A DNA stretch of 64,000 nucleotides from Sphingobacterium sp. UBA4616 (GTDB taxonomy: Bacteria; Bacteroidota; Bacteroidia; Sphingobacteriales; Sphingobacteriaceae): the NCBI GenBank assembly GCA_002386525.1, contig DGIS01000028.1:62001-126000 (forward strand), given 5' to 3'. Positions 46,066-55,284 of the stretch are shown here, one piece after another. A program made the position numbers and the translations under genes. Below the pieces are notes generated by a model that saw only the letters and a program-made list of their open reading frames with translations, had not been told where the DNA came from and did no database searches. Numbering within the stretch: the stretch's first letter is position 1; every line of letters starts with the position of its first letter.

Positions 46066-46126
46066 GTTGTCACAATTATAAAATAAACTATATTTGCACA
46101 TTAATTTATATTTGATCTAAATAAAT
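46066..46126 (+). promoter_or_regulatory. Promoter and possible iron-responsive operator of the TonB receptor gene
   Basis: GTTG (46066-46069), exactly 19 bases, then TATATTTG (46089-46096), a full Bacteroidetes promoter. Just downstream, at 46104-46126, an imperfect inverted repeat begins ATTTATATTTG and ends ATCTAAATAAAT; it resembles Fur-type boxes. The promoter is firm; the operator is tentative. Confidence 0.55.
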
Positions 46127-46130
46127 TACC

Positions 46131-48461
46131 ATGAAGAATAGAACACGCTATATGATGTTCAGTTGTGGAATCTTTTTGCTTTTAAGTGCTAAGCTAAATG
46201 CACAAGAAATATCCCTTGTTGTAAAAGACCGAGAAAATAAACCATTAAGGCAAGCGAATATCAAAGTTGATGGAAAGAGCGTAGGATATTCCAATCAATT
46301 TGGGCAATTCAATTTTGCAAAAAAAAGTTTAAGCAATACTATTCGATTAAGGGTATCCTATACAGGCTTCTCTCCGGTTGAAAAAATGGTGAATTTAGAT
46401 ACCGTTCAACAACCCTTAATCATTCAGCTTAATTCTACCCAAGTTTTAGATGAGATCATTGTAACAGCAGGACGTAAAGCGGAAAGCATCTCCACTGTAC
46501 CTTCTTCAGTTTCTATCTTAACGACAAAGGAGATTGAAGCCCAAAGCCAAATCAGCACTAATCTTTCCACTATTTTGGGTAACACCATTCCTGGCCTTGG
46601 AACTGCGACAAACAAAGCAACCAACTCCGGCCAGACCCTCCGTGGACGATCTATATTAGTTTTGATTGATGGAATTCCACAATCCACCCCCTTGATGAAT
46701 GGACAACGTGATCTCCGCACCATTGACGCAAGCGTCATTGAGCGAGTTGAAGTCATCAAAGGTGCTACTTCCATCTATGGAAATGGATCCGCAGGAGGCA
46801 TTATCAATTACATTACGCGCACTCCGTCAAAAGATGCTGCTCCGATTCAGGGAATGACTAGTTTGCGAACAACATTTAATCCCGTAAACAGCGCGGGTAC
46901 CATGGGATATCGCATAGGCCAAACATTATATGGCCAAAAAAACAAATGGAATTATACTGTAAGCGGTTCGGCCGATTACGTCGGACTGCAACGCGACGGC
47001 GACGGTGTCCCCCTTGGTCAGACTGACGGTCTTTCGAACACCTATCAATACAACGCATTCTTAAAGGCTGGTTACCGCATCGATAGTAGTTCTAATATAA
47101 CGGCAGTGTACAACTTCTACAGAAGCAATCAACACAACAGATACATCAGCCAGGCAGGTATATATGGACAGACTCCTACGATAGGAGTAAAAGGCGAAGA
47201 TCCAGGTAAACCTGCTGGAACTCCCTACAACCACAATGCCATGCTGACCTATAACAAAAACAATCTCTTTGCCTCCACATCTTTAACGGCATCAGCGTAC
47301 TACAATACGTTTCGCTCAATGAATCGTTATGTCGAGAAAGCTTCTGCATGGTACGGTCCGGGACAAACACAAATCAATTCGGAGAAAAAAGGATTACGCG
47401 TTAATCTCAACACGCCATTTCAGCTATTGGGATCCAATGCGGACATTACCTATGGTATAGACTTATTAAATGATGTGACAGATCAGAATCTGACTGATGG
47501 AAGGGTTTATATCCCCTATATGAATATGTTAAACATTGCTCCATACGCCCAAGTTAAGATTGATTTCCTAGAAAATTTAATCTTTAAAGGCGGTGTACGC
47601 TATGAAAATGCAACCGTAAAAATCAAGGACTTCAATACCATTGCTACAGGACCCAATAACGAGGGAAGTATTGCTGTAAAGGGTGGAAAGATCCCTTACA
47701 AAGGAGCAACCTTCAATGCAGGCTTACGTTATAACAAATATGCAATTTTTAACCCCTTCATTAGTTTCTCACAGGGTTTCGCGATTAATGAACTGGGTCG
47801 TATCGTCCGCAGAGCAACAGATAATGACCTAGACAGCCTAAAAACTGATCCGATCATTACCAACAATTATGAAATAGGATTTTCAAGTAATTATAGTATT
47901 TTCCAACTATCCGCTGCCTACTACTACAGTACATCTAAAATGGGAGTCGAACTCGTTGATATCGGTGGTTACCTGATGCCCCAACGTCTGCCAGAGGATG
48001 TATATGGATATGAAGTTGCATTAAGCGCTAACATTTCACAGCAATTGACTATTGGTGGAACTTATGCCTATGTAGAAGGGAAATCCAAAAAGGACGACGG
48101 AACAAAGTCCTACCTCAATGGCTCACGTATTTCTCCCAAAAAAGCAACGGGATATATTTACTACACACCAATCCGACCCCTTACCTTTCAGCTTTTTTGG
48201 GTACATACAGGGTCACGGGACAGATTCCTTCCCAACGAAAAAGGAATATACAAAAACAGCGAGGGACCGGTCAAACCTGTTGATGTATTTAATTTAAATA
48301 GTAACTACCATATCAATAAACAATGGTCTATTGGTATGGGAATAGAGAACTTATTCAATAAAAATTATTATCCTGTCGTTAGTCAATACCGTGCCCTAAA
48401 TGAAGAGTATGTAAAAGGACAAGGGATGTTGGCCTCGTTTAACATCAACTATAAATTTTGA
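46131..48461 (+). CDS. TonB-dependent receptor, siderophore type
   Basis: Outer-membrane receptor of 776 residues. Signal peptide to about residue 24 (KLNAQ); a regulatory-like domain (SLVVKDRENKPLRQANIKVDG, about 26-105); a TonB box and plug (DEIIVTAGRKAESISTVPSS; RGRSILVLIDGIPQSTPL; VEVIKGATSIYGNGSAGGII); then a 22-strand barrel ending NINYKF. The shape is that of ferric-siderophore or haem receptors rather than SusC. It is followed after a single base by a PepSY protein, a pair typical of siderophore uptake. Probably iron-regulated. Confidence 0.93.
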   Translation: MKNRTRYMMFSCGIFLLLSAKLNAQEISLVVKDRENKPLRQANIKVDGKSVGYSNQFGQFNFAKKSLSNTIRLRVSYTGFSPVEKMVNLDTVQQPLIIQLNSTQVLDEIIVTAGRKAESISTVPSSVSILTTKEIEAQSQISTNLSTILGNTIPGLGTATNKATNSGQTLRGRSILVLIDGIPQSTPLMNGQRDLRTIDASVIERVEVIKGATSIYGNGSAGGIINYITRTPSKDAAPIQGMTSLRTTFNPVNSAGTMGYRIGQTLYGQKNKWNYTVSGSADYVGLQRDGDGVPLGQTDGLSNTYQYNAFLKAGYRIDSSSNITAVYNFYRSNQHNRYISQAGIYGQTPTIGVKGEDPGKPAGTPYNHNAMLTYNKNNLFASTSLTASAYYNTFRSMNRYVEKASAWYGPGQTQINSEKKGLRVNLNTPFQLLGSNADITYGIDLLNDVTDQNLTDGRVYIPYMNMLNIAPYAQVKIDFLENLIFKGGVRYENATVKIKDFNTIATGPNNEGSIAVKGGKIPYKGATFNAGLRYNKYAIFNPFISFSQGFAINELGRIVRRATDNDLDSLKTDPIITNNYEIGFSSNYSIFQLSAAYYYSTSKMGVELVDIGGYLMPQRLPEDVYGYEVALSANISQQLTIGGTYAYVEGKSKKDDGTKSYLNGSRISPKKATGYIYYTPIRPLTFQLFWVHTGSRDRFLPNEKGIYKNSEGPVKPVDVFNLNSNYHINKQWSIGMGIENLFNKNYYPVVSQYRALNEEYVKGQGMLASFNINYKF

Positions 48462-48462
48462 T

Positions 48463-49644
48463 ATGTTTAAAACTGTCACCCTTTGGTTGCATAAATGGCT
48501 CGGAATCATTACCGGTGTTGTAGTCACCATCCTAAGCCTGACAGGCTGTATATACACCTTTCAGGATGAGCTCAAACTAGTGGCTTATCCTGAAAAATAT
48601 TTTATCTCCGGCACCACTGGCCATCCAACCATTCCACTTCCTTTAAGCACGCTTCTTCACTATGCACAGAAAAGCCTTCCAAAGGATGAGAAAATTACGC
48701 GAGTTGACCTTTATCCAACCAAGAACCGCACTTGGGTGTTTCGTGCTGTAAAAACTGACGAAAAAGCATTTGGTCACTGGAATTATTACAAATACTATAA
48801 ACGCGTATTCGTCAACCCATACAGTGGGCAAGTACAACACGTTGAAAATTCAAAAACAGAATTCTTTCAGCTGACACTTCAGCTTCACCTTAACCTACTT
48901 TTGGGCAAGCGATTTGGCCATCCAATCGTCGCCTGGTCAACTGCCATCTTTATTCTTATCCTACTTAGTGGCATCGTTCTTTGGTGGCCAAAAAAATGGA
49001 AAGGCAAGAATCTCAAGCGAAGTTTTTCGCTTGATACCAAAGTTAAATGGAAACGACTCAACCACGATCTGCACAATGTCATCGGTTTTTATAGCCTATT
49101 CATAGGATTGATTTTTGCCATAACTGGACTCGCCTTTGCTTTCCCCGGCTTTAAAAAATCATACATCGCAACATTCAATGTATTGCAGTCGACAACAGCA
49201 TCTTCTGGGCGCATTTCACCTGTGCCATTACCTACGGCAGAAAATCAGTTTCAGGACAATGCATTGCGGTATGCACTGACAAATTATCCCACCGCTGAAA
49301 TGATGTCTATACGATTGAAAAAAGATACGCAAACAGGAATGGATATTCAGGTACGCCATGATGAAAAACGAAGCGGGGTGTTTGATTGGCTCTATTTTGA
49401 CAGAAGAGGCAATAATCTATACGAAATCAAGTCTAGCGAACAACTACACTACGGTGATAAGTTGGGCGCCCTTAATTATGATATCCACACAGGTAGCATA
49501 GGTAACATCTCAACAAAAATCATTGCATGCCTAGCTAGTCTCTGCTGTGCGTCCTTGCCCATTACCGGATATATCATCTGGATGAACAAAAGCAAAAAGA
49601 AGAAAAAGAAACGTTATCAACACAATGTTAATAAGTACTGTTAA
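48463..49644 (+). CDS. PepSY-associated membrane protein (siderophore-iron reductase type)
   Basis: Inner-membrane protein of 393 residues with four helices: LHKWLGIITGVVVTILSLTG near residue 10-30, IVAWSTAIFILILLSGIVLW, GFYSLFIGLIFAITGLAFAF, and a last one near 365-385. PepSY domains lie between them, with periplasmic loops. It pairs with the upstream TonB receptor and begins one base after that stop. Related proteins reduce or release iron from siderophores at the inner membrane. Its last codons contain three of the seven DnaA-box-like motifs described at 49614-49702. Confidence 0.88.
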   Translation: MFKTVTLWLHKWLGIITGVVVTILSLTGCIYTFQDELKLVAYPEKYFISGTTGHPTIPLPLSTLLHYAQKSLPKDEKITRVDLYPTKNRTWVFRAVKTDEKAFGHWNYYKYYKRVFVNPYSGQVQHVENSKTEFFQLTLQLHLNLLLGKRFGHPIVAWSTAIFILILLSGIVLWWPKKWKGKNLKRSFSLDTKVKWKRLNHDLHNVIGFYSLFIGLIFAITGLAFAFPGFKKSYIATFNVLQSTTASSGRISPVPLPTAENQFQDNALRYALTNYPTAEMMSIRLKKDTQTGMDIQVRHDEKRSGVFDWLYFDRRGNNLYEIKSSEQLHYGDKLGALNYDIHTGSIGNISTKIIACLASLCCASLPITGYIIWMNKSKKKKKKRYQHNVNKYC

Positions 49645-49702
49645 TAAATGTATTTTTCTTATAAACAGGTTTTCAACAACGTTATTAACATTATGTGGAA
49701 AA
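49614..49702. other. Cluster of seven DnaA-box-like 9-mers
   Basis: Seven 9-mers of the form TTWTNNACA in 89 bases: TTATCAACA (49614), TTATTAACA on the minus strand (49626 and 49639), TTATAAACA (49659), TTTTCAACA (49670), TTATTAACA (49682), and TTTTCCACA on the minus strand (49694). The last matches the DnaA-box consensus TTWTNCACA fully; the others differ by one base. The cluster lies between two convergent genes. It could bind DnaA as an origin or a titration site, or be an AT-rich accident. Confidence 0.4.
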
Positions 49703-49785
49703 GTTAACCCAACATAGTTATCGGAATCAACAGCTCGTTTCGAATGAATATATCGGGTAGTAAGCTAAATTGATCCAAATCACTA

Positions 49786-50511
49786 TTATTGGTCAAGCCA
49801 TCTTTGAAAATTTGGAGAGCGTTCTTCACTGACAATGACAACAATGCTTTCAGGGGTTGGTGGTATTAATGCTAACTTGATCCGATTCCTGCTAATTTTT
49901 AACATGGACTGAATCGCATCGATCCGAACGAGAAATTTTCGATTGATCTGGAAAAAAACCATTGGGTCCACCTGGGTGACCAAATGGGTGATGGTATCTT
50001 CAATAATATATGCGATTCCCGATCCCTTTTCCACGGCGTATAGCTCTTTGTCCTCCGCCATAAAATAAGCAATATCAGCAATAGCCAAGGACTTTAAAAA
50101 ATTTCCGTACTTCACTAGAAACCGCTGTTTGAGTTGAGGTTCGATTTTGGGTAGTAATGGCTCAATACGATTCATTACCTGTTTCAGCTCATCAACGTCA
50201 AAAGGTTTTAACAAATAGGCATAACCTTTATTTTGATAAGCCTCCAAGGCATATTGTTCGTAAGCGGTCGTAAAAATAAGAGGAACATCAACAGCCACCT
50301 GCTTGAAAATCTCAAAGCTCAGTCCATCCATGAGGTGAATATCCATAAAAATCAGATCAAAATGCTGCTTATTGATCGCTACCACAGCCTCCTGAATCTC
50401 TTTTGCGTTGGAAAAGGTAAATATAGTTTCGCCGTATAGCGAGTTCAGCATTTCCTTTAAACCAACGAAAGCCCAATCTTCATCTTCGACAATCAGTATT
50501 TTCCATCCCAT
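49786..50511 (-). CDS. LytTR-type response regulator
   Basis: 241 residues: receiver domain (about 1-120) with the phosphoacceptor Asp 57 in FMDIHLMDG, the acidic pocket EDED at residues 9-12 and Lys in LLKPFD, then a LytTR DNA-binding domain (about 135-235; FLVKYGNFLKSLAIADIAYF, FFQINRKFLVRIDAI). LytTR proteins bind direct repeats spaced about two helical turns. Its probable partner kinase is encoded 8 kb away at 58271-59632, on the same strand, beyond SusCD and the protease. A hairpin with T-run lies just before its ATG. Confidence 0.92.
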   Translation of the reverse strand: MGWKILIVEDEDWAFVGLKEMLNSLYGETIFTFSNAKEIQEAVVAINKQHFDLIFMDIHLMDGLSFEIFKQVAVDVPLIFTTAYEQYALEAYQNKGYAYLLKPFDVDELKQVMNRIEPLLPKIEPQLKQRFLVKYGNFLKSLAIADIAYFMAEDKELYAVEKGSGIAYIIEDTITHLVTQVDPMVFFQINRKFLVRIDAIQSMLKISRNRIKLALIPPTPESIVVIVSEERSPNFQRWLDQ

Positions 50512-50523
50512 GGGTTGAATGTA

Positions 50524-50558
50524 ATAAAAAATCCATTTCCTTAAAAAGAAAATGGATT
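50524..50558 (-). terminator. Intra-operon terminator or attenuator before the response-regulator gene
   Basis: AATCCATTT (50530-50538) and AAATGGATT (50550-50558) form a 9-bp stem; on the minus strand it is followed by TTTTTT, and the response-regulator ATG is only about 14 bases further. It should end most transcripts after susD and let a fraction reach the regulator. Confidence 0.75.
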
Positions 50559-50585
50559 AATATATATAGGATTTAAAAAAATCAA

Positions 50586-51905
50586 TTATTTCAACAGATC
50601 GGGATTATTGTTGATGGCTTCCTGTGGATAACGAATGACATAACGAGGATCATTCTGCTGTAAGGTTACCGTTCTGCCGAAGCTACTATGGGTGATCGTC
50701 GGTCTGGTCGTCCGTTTTAGATCATACCAACGTAATCCTTCAAGTGCCAGTTCGCGCTTGCGCTCCAACATGACCGCATCTAGCAATTGCTCCTTTGATA
50801 AACTAGCGTCAGCTTTAGATTCTGTGGCATATGCATCTGCGCTGAATCTGTTTTTCTTTAATGCCGAAAGATACTTCAATGCTTCTGCGGTATTTCCCAT
50901 ACGAACGTAACATTCGGCCATAGTCAAATAAAGATCAGCATTTCTAAAACTCACATTAAAACGATTTTCACCACCTTTAAGAGATACATAATCACCACCA
51001 CTTTTTTGGAAGTAACGGCCTTTTCTCAAATCACCATCTGAGTATGCCGATAACAAAGAAGGCGAGATAAACGAACTTGAGCGAACTTCAGAAACAGACA
51101 CCTTTTCCAGAGCCATAATCATCTCTGCTGATTCAAAATCGTTCGGAAGTTGACTTCCAGCAACATTCAGATCAACCAGTTTGTCATTTATAGCCAAAGC
51201 TTTTTTAGCAGCATCAATCGCTTCCTGCCACTCTCCGCGATACAAATGAACACGTGAGGCCATCGCATACGCAGCGCGTTTACTAAAGCGATAATTAGCG
51301 CCTTTTGCCTGATCATCGACAGTCAGTAAAGCTGTTCCTTTTTCCATGTCCGTCAGGATCTGCGCATAAGACTCACCAATGGTCGCGGGAACAAAACGTT
51401 GTTCCAGGTCAATCTTTGTCGACAAAGGAACACCCCGAAGCCCTGCATTACTCGCTGAATAGACCTCACTGTAAAGATTTAACAACTCAAAATGAGCATA
51501 GGCACGCATCAGGTAGGCTTCGCCTTTAATCTGATCTACCGTGGCATTATTTCCTAACTTTTCATCAATCGTACTGATGACCTGGTTGGTATAAAAAATA
51601 CTTTTATAAAACGCCAAATAAGGATAAGCAATCGTAGCAGGATCAGGATTTTGGTCGTTCCAAAGATAGATATCTTTGGTTCTAGCGGCATCGGTTGAAC
51701 TTTCATCCAACAATAGTTCATCCGTACGCAAGGAAAGGTAAGATTTATGTGCTGGAAAACCACCATAGCTACTTGTCATTAACCCCCTAAAATCACTTTC
51801 TGTGGCAGGAATTACTGTTCCAACCGGTTGTATATCTAAATATTTATTGCAGGATGTCAATGCACTTGCTGTCATGATCATTCCAAAATAAATTATCTTT
51901 TTCAT
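50586..51905 (-). CDS. SusD/RagB-type lipoprotein (pair 2)
   Basis: Surface lipoprotein partner of the SusC encoded just upstream, 439 residues from the ATG at 51905; the TTG at 51917 is not needed. The lipobox is ALTSC with Asn after Cys. Typical SusD features: KYLDIQPVGTVIPATESDFR near the N-terminus, a TPR-rich middle (GEAYLMRAYAHFELLNLYSE), and ELALEGLRWYDLKRTTRPTI (cut) at the C-terminus. Binds substrate for the protease-linked importer. Lies 22 bases after the SusC stop. Confidence 0.94.
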   Translation of the reverse strand: MKKIIYFGMIMTASALTSCNKYLDIQPVGTVIPATESDFRGLMTSSYGGFPAHKSYLSLRTDELLLDESSTDAARTKDIYLWNDQNPDPATIAYPYLAFYKSIFYTNQVISTIDEKLGNNATVDQIKGEAYLMRAYAHFELLNLYSEVYSASNAGLRGVPLSTKIDLEQRFVPATIGESYAQILTDMEKGTALLTVDDQAKGANYRFSKRAAYAMASRVHLYRGEWQEAIDAAKKALAINDKLVDLNVAGSQLPNDFESAEMIMALEKVSVSEVRSSSFISPSLLSAYSDGDLRKGRYFQKSGGDYVSLKGGENRFNVSFRNADLYLTMAECYVRMGNTAEALKYLSALKKNRFSADAYATESKADASLSKEQLLDAVMLERKRELALEGLRWYDLKRTTRPTITHSSFGRTVTLQQNDPRYVIRYPQEAINNNPDLLK

Positions 51906-51926
51906 GTTATAAATCAATTAAGAGAA

Positions 51927-54900
51927 TTAAAAACTTGCAGAAAGACCAAAAGCAAAAGATTTACTGATTGGTTGCGCATAATAGTTGCCGTAGGTCTCTG
52001 GATCAAAATACCCATCGTAATTTGCGCCGAAAACAAAGAGATTACGCCCTTCTACATTCACACGCAAATTGCTCGCACCAATTTTTTTACTTACTGCAGC
52101 CGGTAAAGTATACCCTAATCGAATACTATTGATGCGGACATAGCTCATCTTTTTTGCCCAGATATCATACTGCTTGAATGAGTTGATCGGATCGTTGCTT
52201 TCCATCCAACCAAAGGCCATCCAACGATCATTGAATTCGGAACTTATGCTTCCCAAAGCAGGCATATTACCACCTTCTTGCAATGCCTTAAAAAGATCTG
52301 TTGTATAATTCTGCCCACGGTCTACCAGAGCCGGATTATAAGTCGGGGTACGGCTTACCCAACGCTCCAAATTAAACACTGCAGAAATCGCAAGGTCAAA
52401 GTTACCATAACGGAAACGGTTAGTCATTCCACCGATAAACTTCGGATCTTTACTACCCTTGTACTTAAATTTTGAACGGTATTCTGCAGCAGTCATATCG
52501 GTTTGCGAAGTATAGCCCGGTAAGAATTCTGCCCATGGATCGTATAAACCATAAAACTCTTCAAAACTTGAAACGGACCCATCCTGATTTCTAAATTGCA
52601 TTACGCCATCTTTATCCAAACCTGCAGTTTCCAATACATATAAACCATTTATGGGACGTCCCTCCTGTGCCTCCGGCGCATACGCTTTCGGATCATTCAT
52701 GACCTTTAATAATTTATTGTCATTATGTGCGATATTGAAATCCGTTGACCAAGAAAACTTATCTTTCTGAATCTGACGGCTTGAAATCGTCAACTCAATA
52801 CCTTGATTTCGTGCTGACGCCCAGTTAACCTGAACATTCTGAAAACCATTTTCCAAAGGTAAGGCGCTGAAACCAATCAGGTCAGTACTTTTTCTGTTGT
52901 AATAGTCAACAGTAATATTCAATCTATTCTTCCATAAGCCCAAATCAATCCCAGCATTATAGGATTGTGTCCGTTCCCAACGAAGTTTATCATTGGCAGG
53001 CATCTCAACCGTAACTGTTCCTTCATTATAACCTGGAATTATAGTCGAATTTCCATAATCTCCAACAATAAAAGGATAAGTATTACGATCCACATTGCCC
53101 TGTATACCGTAAGAAGCACGTACACGAAGATCAGACAATGCTGTTTTTCCTTTGATAAAATCTTCCTCTAGGACATTCCATGATCCCGATAGTGACCAAA
53201 TTGGTAGAAACCGATATTTTGGATCCACACCGAACATATTTGAACCATCATAACGAATGCTACCATTGACGTTGTATTTACGATCAAACGTATAGGTCGC
53301 ATTTCCATAAAAAGAGGCATATGAGTTCTCGATATATCCCTTACTATACTGAAGGAATTTGGCGTTTGTTTGATCATTACTATTTGGAAAAACAATACTT
53401 TGTGTAGTTAAAGTCGCTGGATTGTAGCCAAAGCCTTTGGTTGATACTGCTTTATTCGTACTACGGCGCAGCTCTGTTCCTCCCATCAATTCCAGCTCAT
53501 GGCGATCGTTCCAGCTTTTGTTGTACTTTAAGTAAGTTTTCCAGTTATATTGAAAAATACTATTATAGTCATTTTCGATCTTACCTCCAGTAGGCAAGAA
53601 ATACTTATAAGTTTTACTAGCAGCATCGTAATACCGTGTAGCAGCACGTAACTTGCGCGTATTATAACTTTCTTGATCGGCAAATTTCTCTGTACTATTT
53701 TCATCAAACTGTAAACCAAATTCACTACGTAAAGATAACTGTGGAATAATCGTATATTCAAGATAACCAATCGCTTTCAGCGCTTTATTTGTGAATGTAT
53801 ATTTTGTATTCTCACGTTCCTCCACGGCATTAAAAGGAATATAGGTATCTTTTTCGTAGCCTTCAATATCCGGATCATAGTTGAATTTACCGGATTGATC
53901 ACGTACAGTTAAGTATGGATTAACCAAACGCATATAATTACTAGGATTAGTAAAGGCATCGTCATCCTGGATTGGGTTCTGTCTATTTGAAACGGATCCT
54001 AATACATTAATACCCGCCTTAAATCGATCGTTGATTGTAAAGTCGTTGTTTAAGGTAAGCGAATAACGACGAAGATCAGCTCCTTTAGTTGCTCCCTTTT
54101 CATCATAAAAACCACTGGACAAATAATAGCGATGTCCGTCATTACCACCCGAAATAGATGCAGAATACTGCTGATTCAGCGCCTGACGGTACAATTCTTT
54201 TCCCCAGTCCGTTTGTTGTGCACGCAATTGATTGATCGACTGCTGTACTTCCGGTGATAAGGCTGCCAAACCACCCGAACGGTAAGCATCCAATGCATTT
54301 GCTTTAGTTAGTATCCGCATAACAGCGCCCTTATCGGTACGATAATTTAAATCGGTGCGGTCGGCCATCAATAACTCAAAATCTACCTTCTCGTTAGCAT
54401 CCATCAGATTGAGCTTACCGAAATCCGGACGTTGCGTCACAAAGGTATTGGCCGACACTTGCAGTTTTGCAGGTCCAGATTTACCTCTTTTTGTGGTAAT
54501 CACAATGACTCCATTTGCCGCCCTCGCGCCATAGATGGAAGTTGCCGCTGCATCTTTTAATACCGTGATATCGGCGATATCATCAGGATTGATACCTGCA
54601 ATCGGAAGATTACTCAAGCTATTCAAATTGTCTTTATCAATTCTTTTTGGCAATTCAGCTCCTTCAATCGGCATGCCATCGATAACCCATAATGGGTCTT
54701 GTGTACCATTGAGTGATACCGTACCACGGATACGGATCTGTGGGGCACTGTTTGGTCCACCATTAAAATTACTCAGCTGCAAACCTGCGACCTGACCAGC
54801 CAACATTTCGTCGATCGATGCAACTCCCGTCTGTTTGATATCAGCGACGTTAATTTTATTGTAGGCCGTCGTATTTTTACGTTTTTTGATATCGGTATAA

Positions 54901-55265
54901 CCCGTTACAATCACCTCATCCAAAGATTCGCCGCTAGGCTGCAACAAAATGGTTTTATGATCCTGAAATACCGGTACCTGAATTCGCTGGTATCCGACAT
55001 AGCTAATCGTAACATATTTTAAATTATTAGGCACTTTCAGTCGAAATTCACCTGCCGCATCGGTCAACGACCCCAATGCCGACTGCTGTACCTGATTGGG
55101 TACACCGATATCCTCTGCTACTGCCGAACTTTCAACGACAACCGTCGCCCCCACGACCGGTTTCAACGTGACCGCATCCAGTACCTTTCCTTTCAGTTCC
55201 CTGGATTCCTGCGCATGCGCAACGTGCACACACATGAAGGTCAACGGTATTAAAAACTTATTCAT
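51927..55265 (-). CDS. SusC/RagA-type TonB-linked outer-membrane transporter (pair 2)
   Basis: Outer-membrane importer of 1112 residues. Signal peptide to about residue 18 (VHVAHAQ); regulatory-like domain (ELKGKVLDAVTLKPVVGATV, about 22-115) with a small insertion; TonB box region DEVIVTGYTDIKKRKNTTAY; plug with SIDEMLAGQVAGLQLSNFNG and ATSIYGARAANGVIVITTKR; barrel ending FGLSASF. Sits 19 bases downstream of the metalloprotease gene and 22 bases upstream of susD, all on the minus strand, which makes peptides a likely substrate. Confidence 0.95.
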   Translation of the reverse strand: MNKFLIPLTFMCVHVAHAQESRELKGKVLDAVTLKPVVGATVVVESSAVAEDIGVPNQVQQSALGSLTDAAGEFRLKVPNNLKYVTISYVGYQRIQVPVFQDHKTILLQPSGESLDEVIVTGYTDIKKRKNTTAYNKINVADIKQTGVASIDEMLAGQVAGLQLSNFNGGPNSAPQIRIRGTVSLNGTQDPLWVIDGMPIEGAELPKRIDKDNLNSLSNLPIAGINPDDIADITVLKDAAATSIYGARAANGVIVITTKRGKSGPAKLQVSANTFVTQRPDFGKLNLMDANEKVDFELLMADRTDLNYRTDKGAVMRILTKANALDAYRSGGLAALSPEVQQSINQLRAQQTDWGKELYRQALNQQYSASISGGNDGHRYYLSSGFYDEKGATKGADLRRYSLTLNNDFTINDRFKAGINVLGSVSNRQNPIQDDDAFTNPSNYMRLVNPYLTVRDQSGKFNYDPDIEGYEKDTYIPFNAVEERENTKYTFTNKALKAIGYLEYTIIPQLSLRSEFGLQFDENSTEKFADQESYNTRKLRAATRYYDAASKTYKYFLPTGGKIENDYNSIFQYNWKTYLKYNKSWNDRHELELMGGTELRRSTNKAVSTKGFGYNPATLTTQSIVFPNSNDQTNAKFLQYSKGYIENSYASFYGNATYTFDRKYNVNGSIRYDGSNMFGVDPKYRFLPIWSLSGSWNVLEEDFIKGKTALSDLRVRASYGIQGNVDRNTYPFIVGDYGNSTIIPGYNEGTVTVEMPANDKLRWERTQSYNAGIDLGLWKNRLNITVDYYNRKSTDLIGFSALPLENGFQNVQVNWASARNQGIELTISSRQIQKDKFSWSTDFNIAHNDNKLLKVMNDPKAYAPEAQEGRPINGLYVLETAGLDKDGVMQFRNQDGSVSSFEEFYGLYDPWAEFLPGYTSQTDMTAAEYRSKFKYKGSKDPKFIGGMTNRFRYGNFDLAISAVFNLERWVSRTPTYNPALVDRGQNYTTDLFKALQEGGNMPALGSISSEFNDRWMAFGWMESNDPINSFKQYDIWAKKMSYVRINSIRLGYTLPAAVSKKIGASNLRVNVEGRNLFVFGANYDGYFDPETYGNYYAQPISKSFAFGLSASF

Positions 55266-55284
55266 TTTGGTAGATGTTAATATA

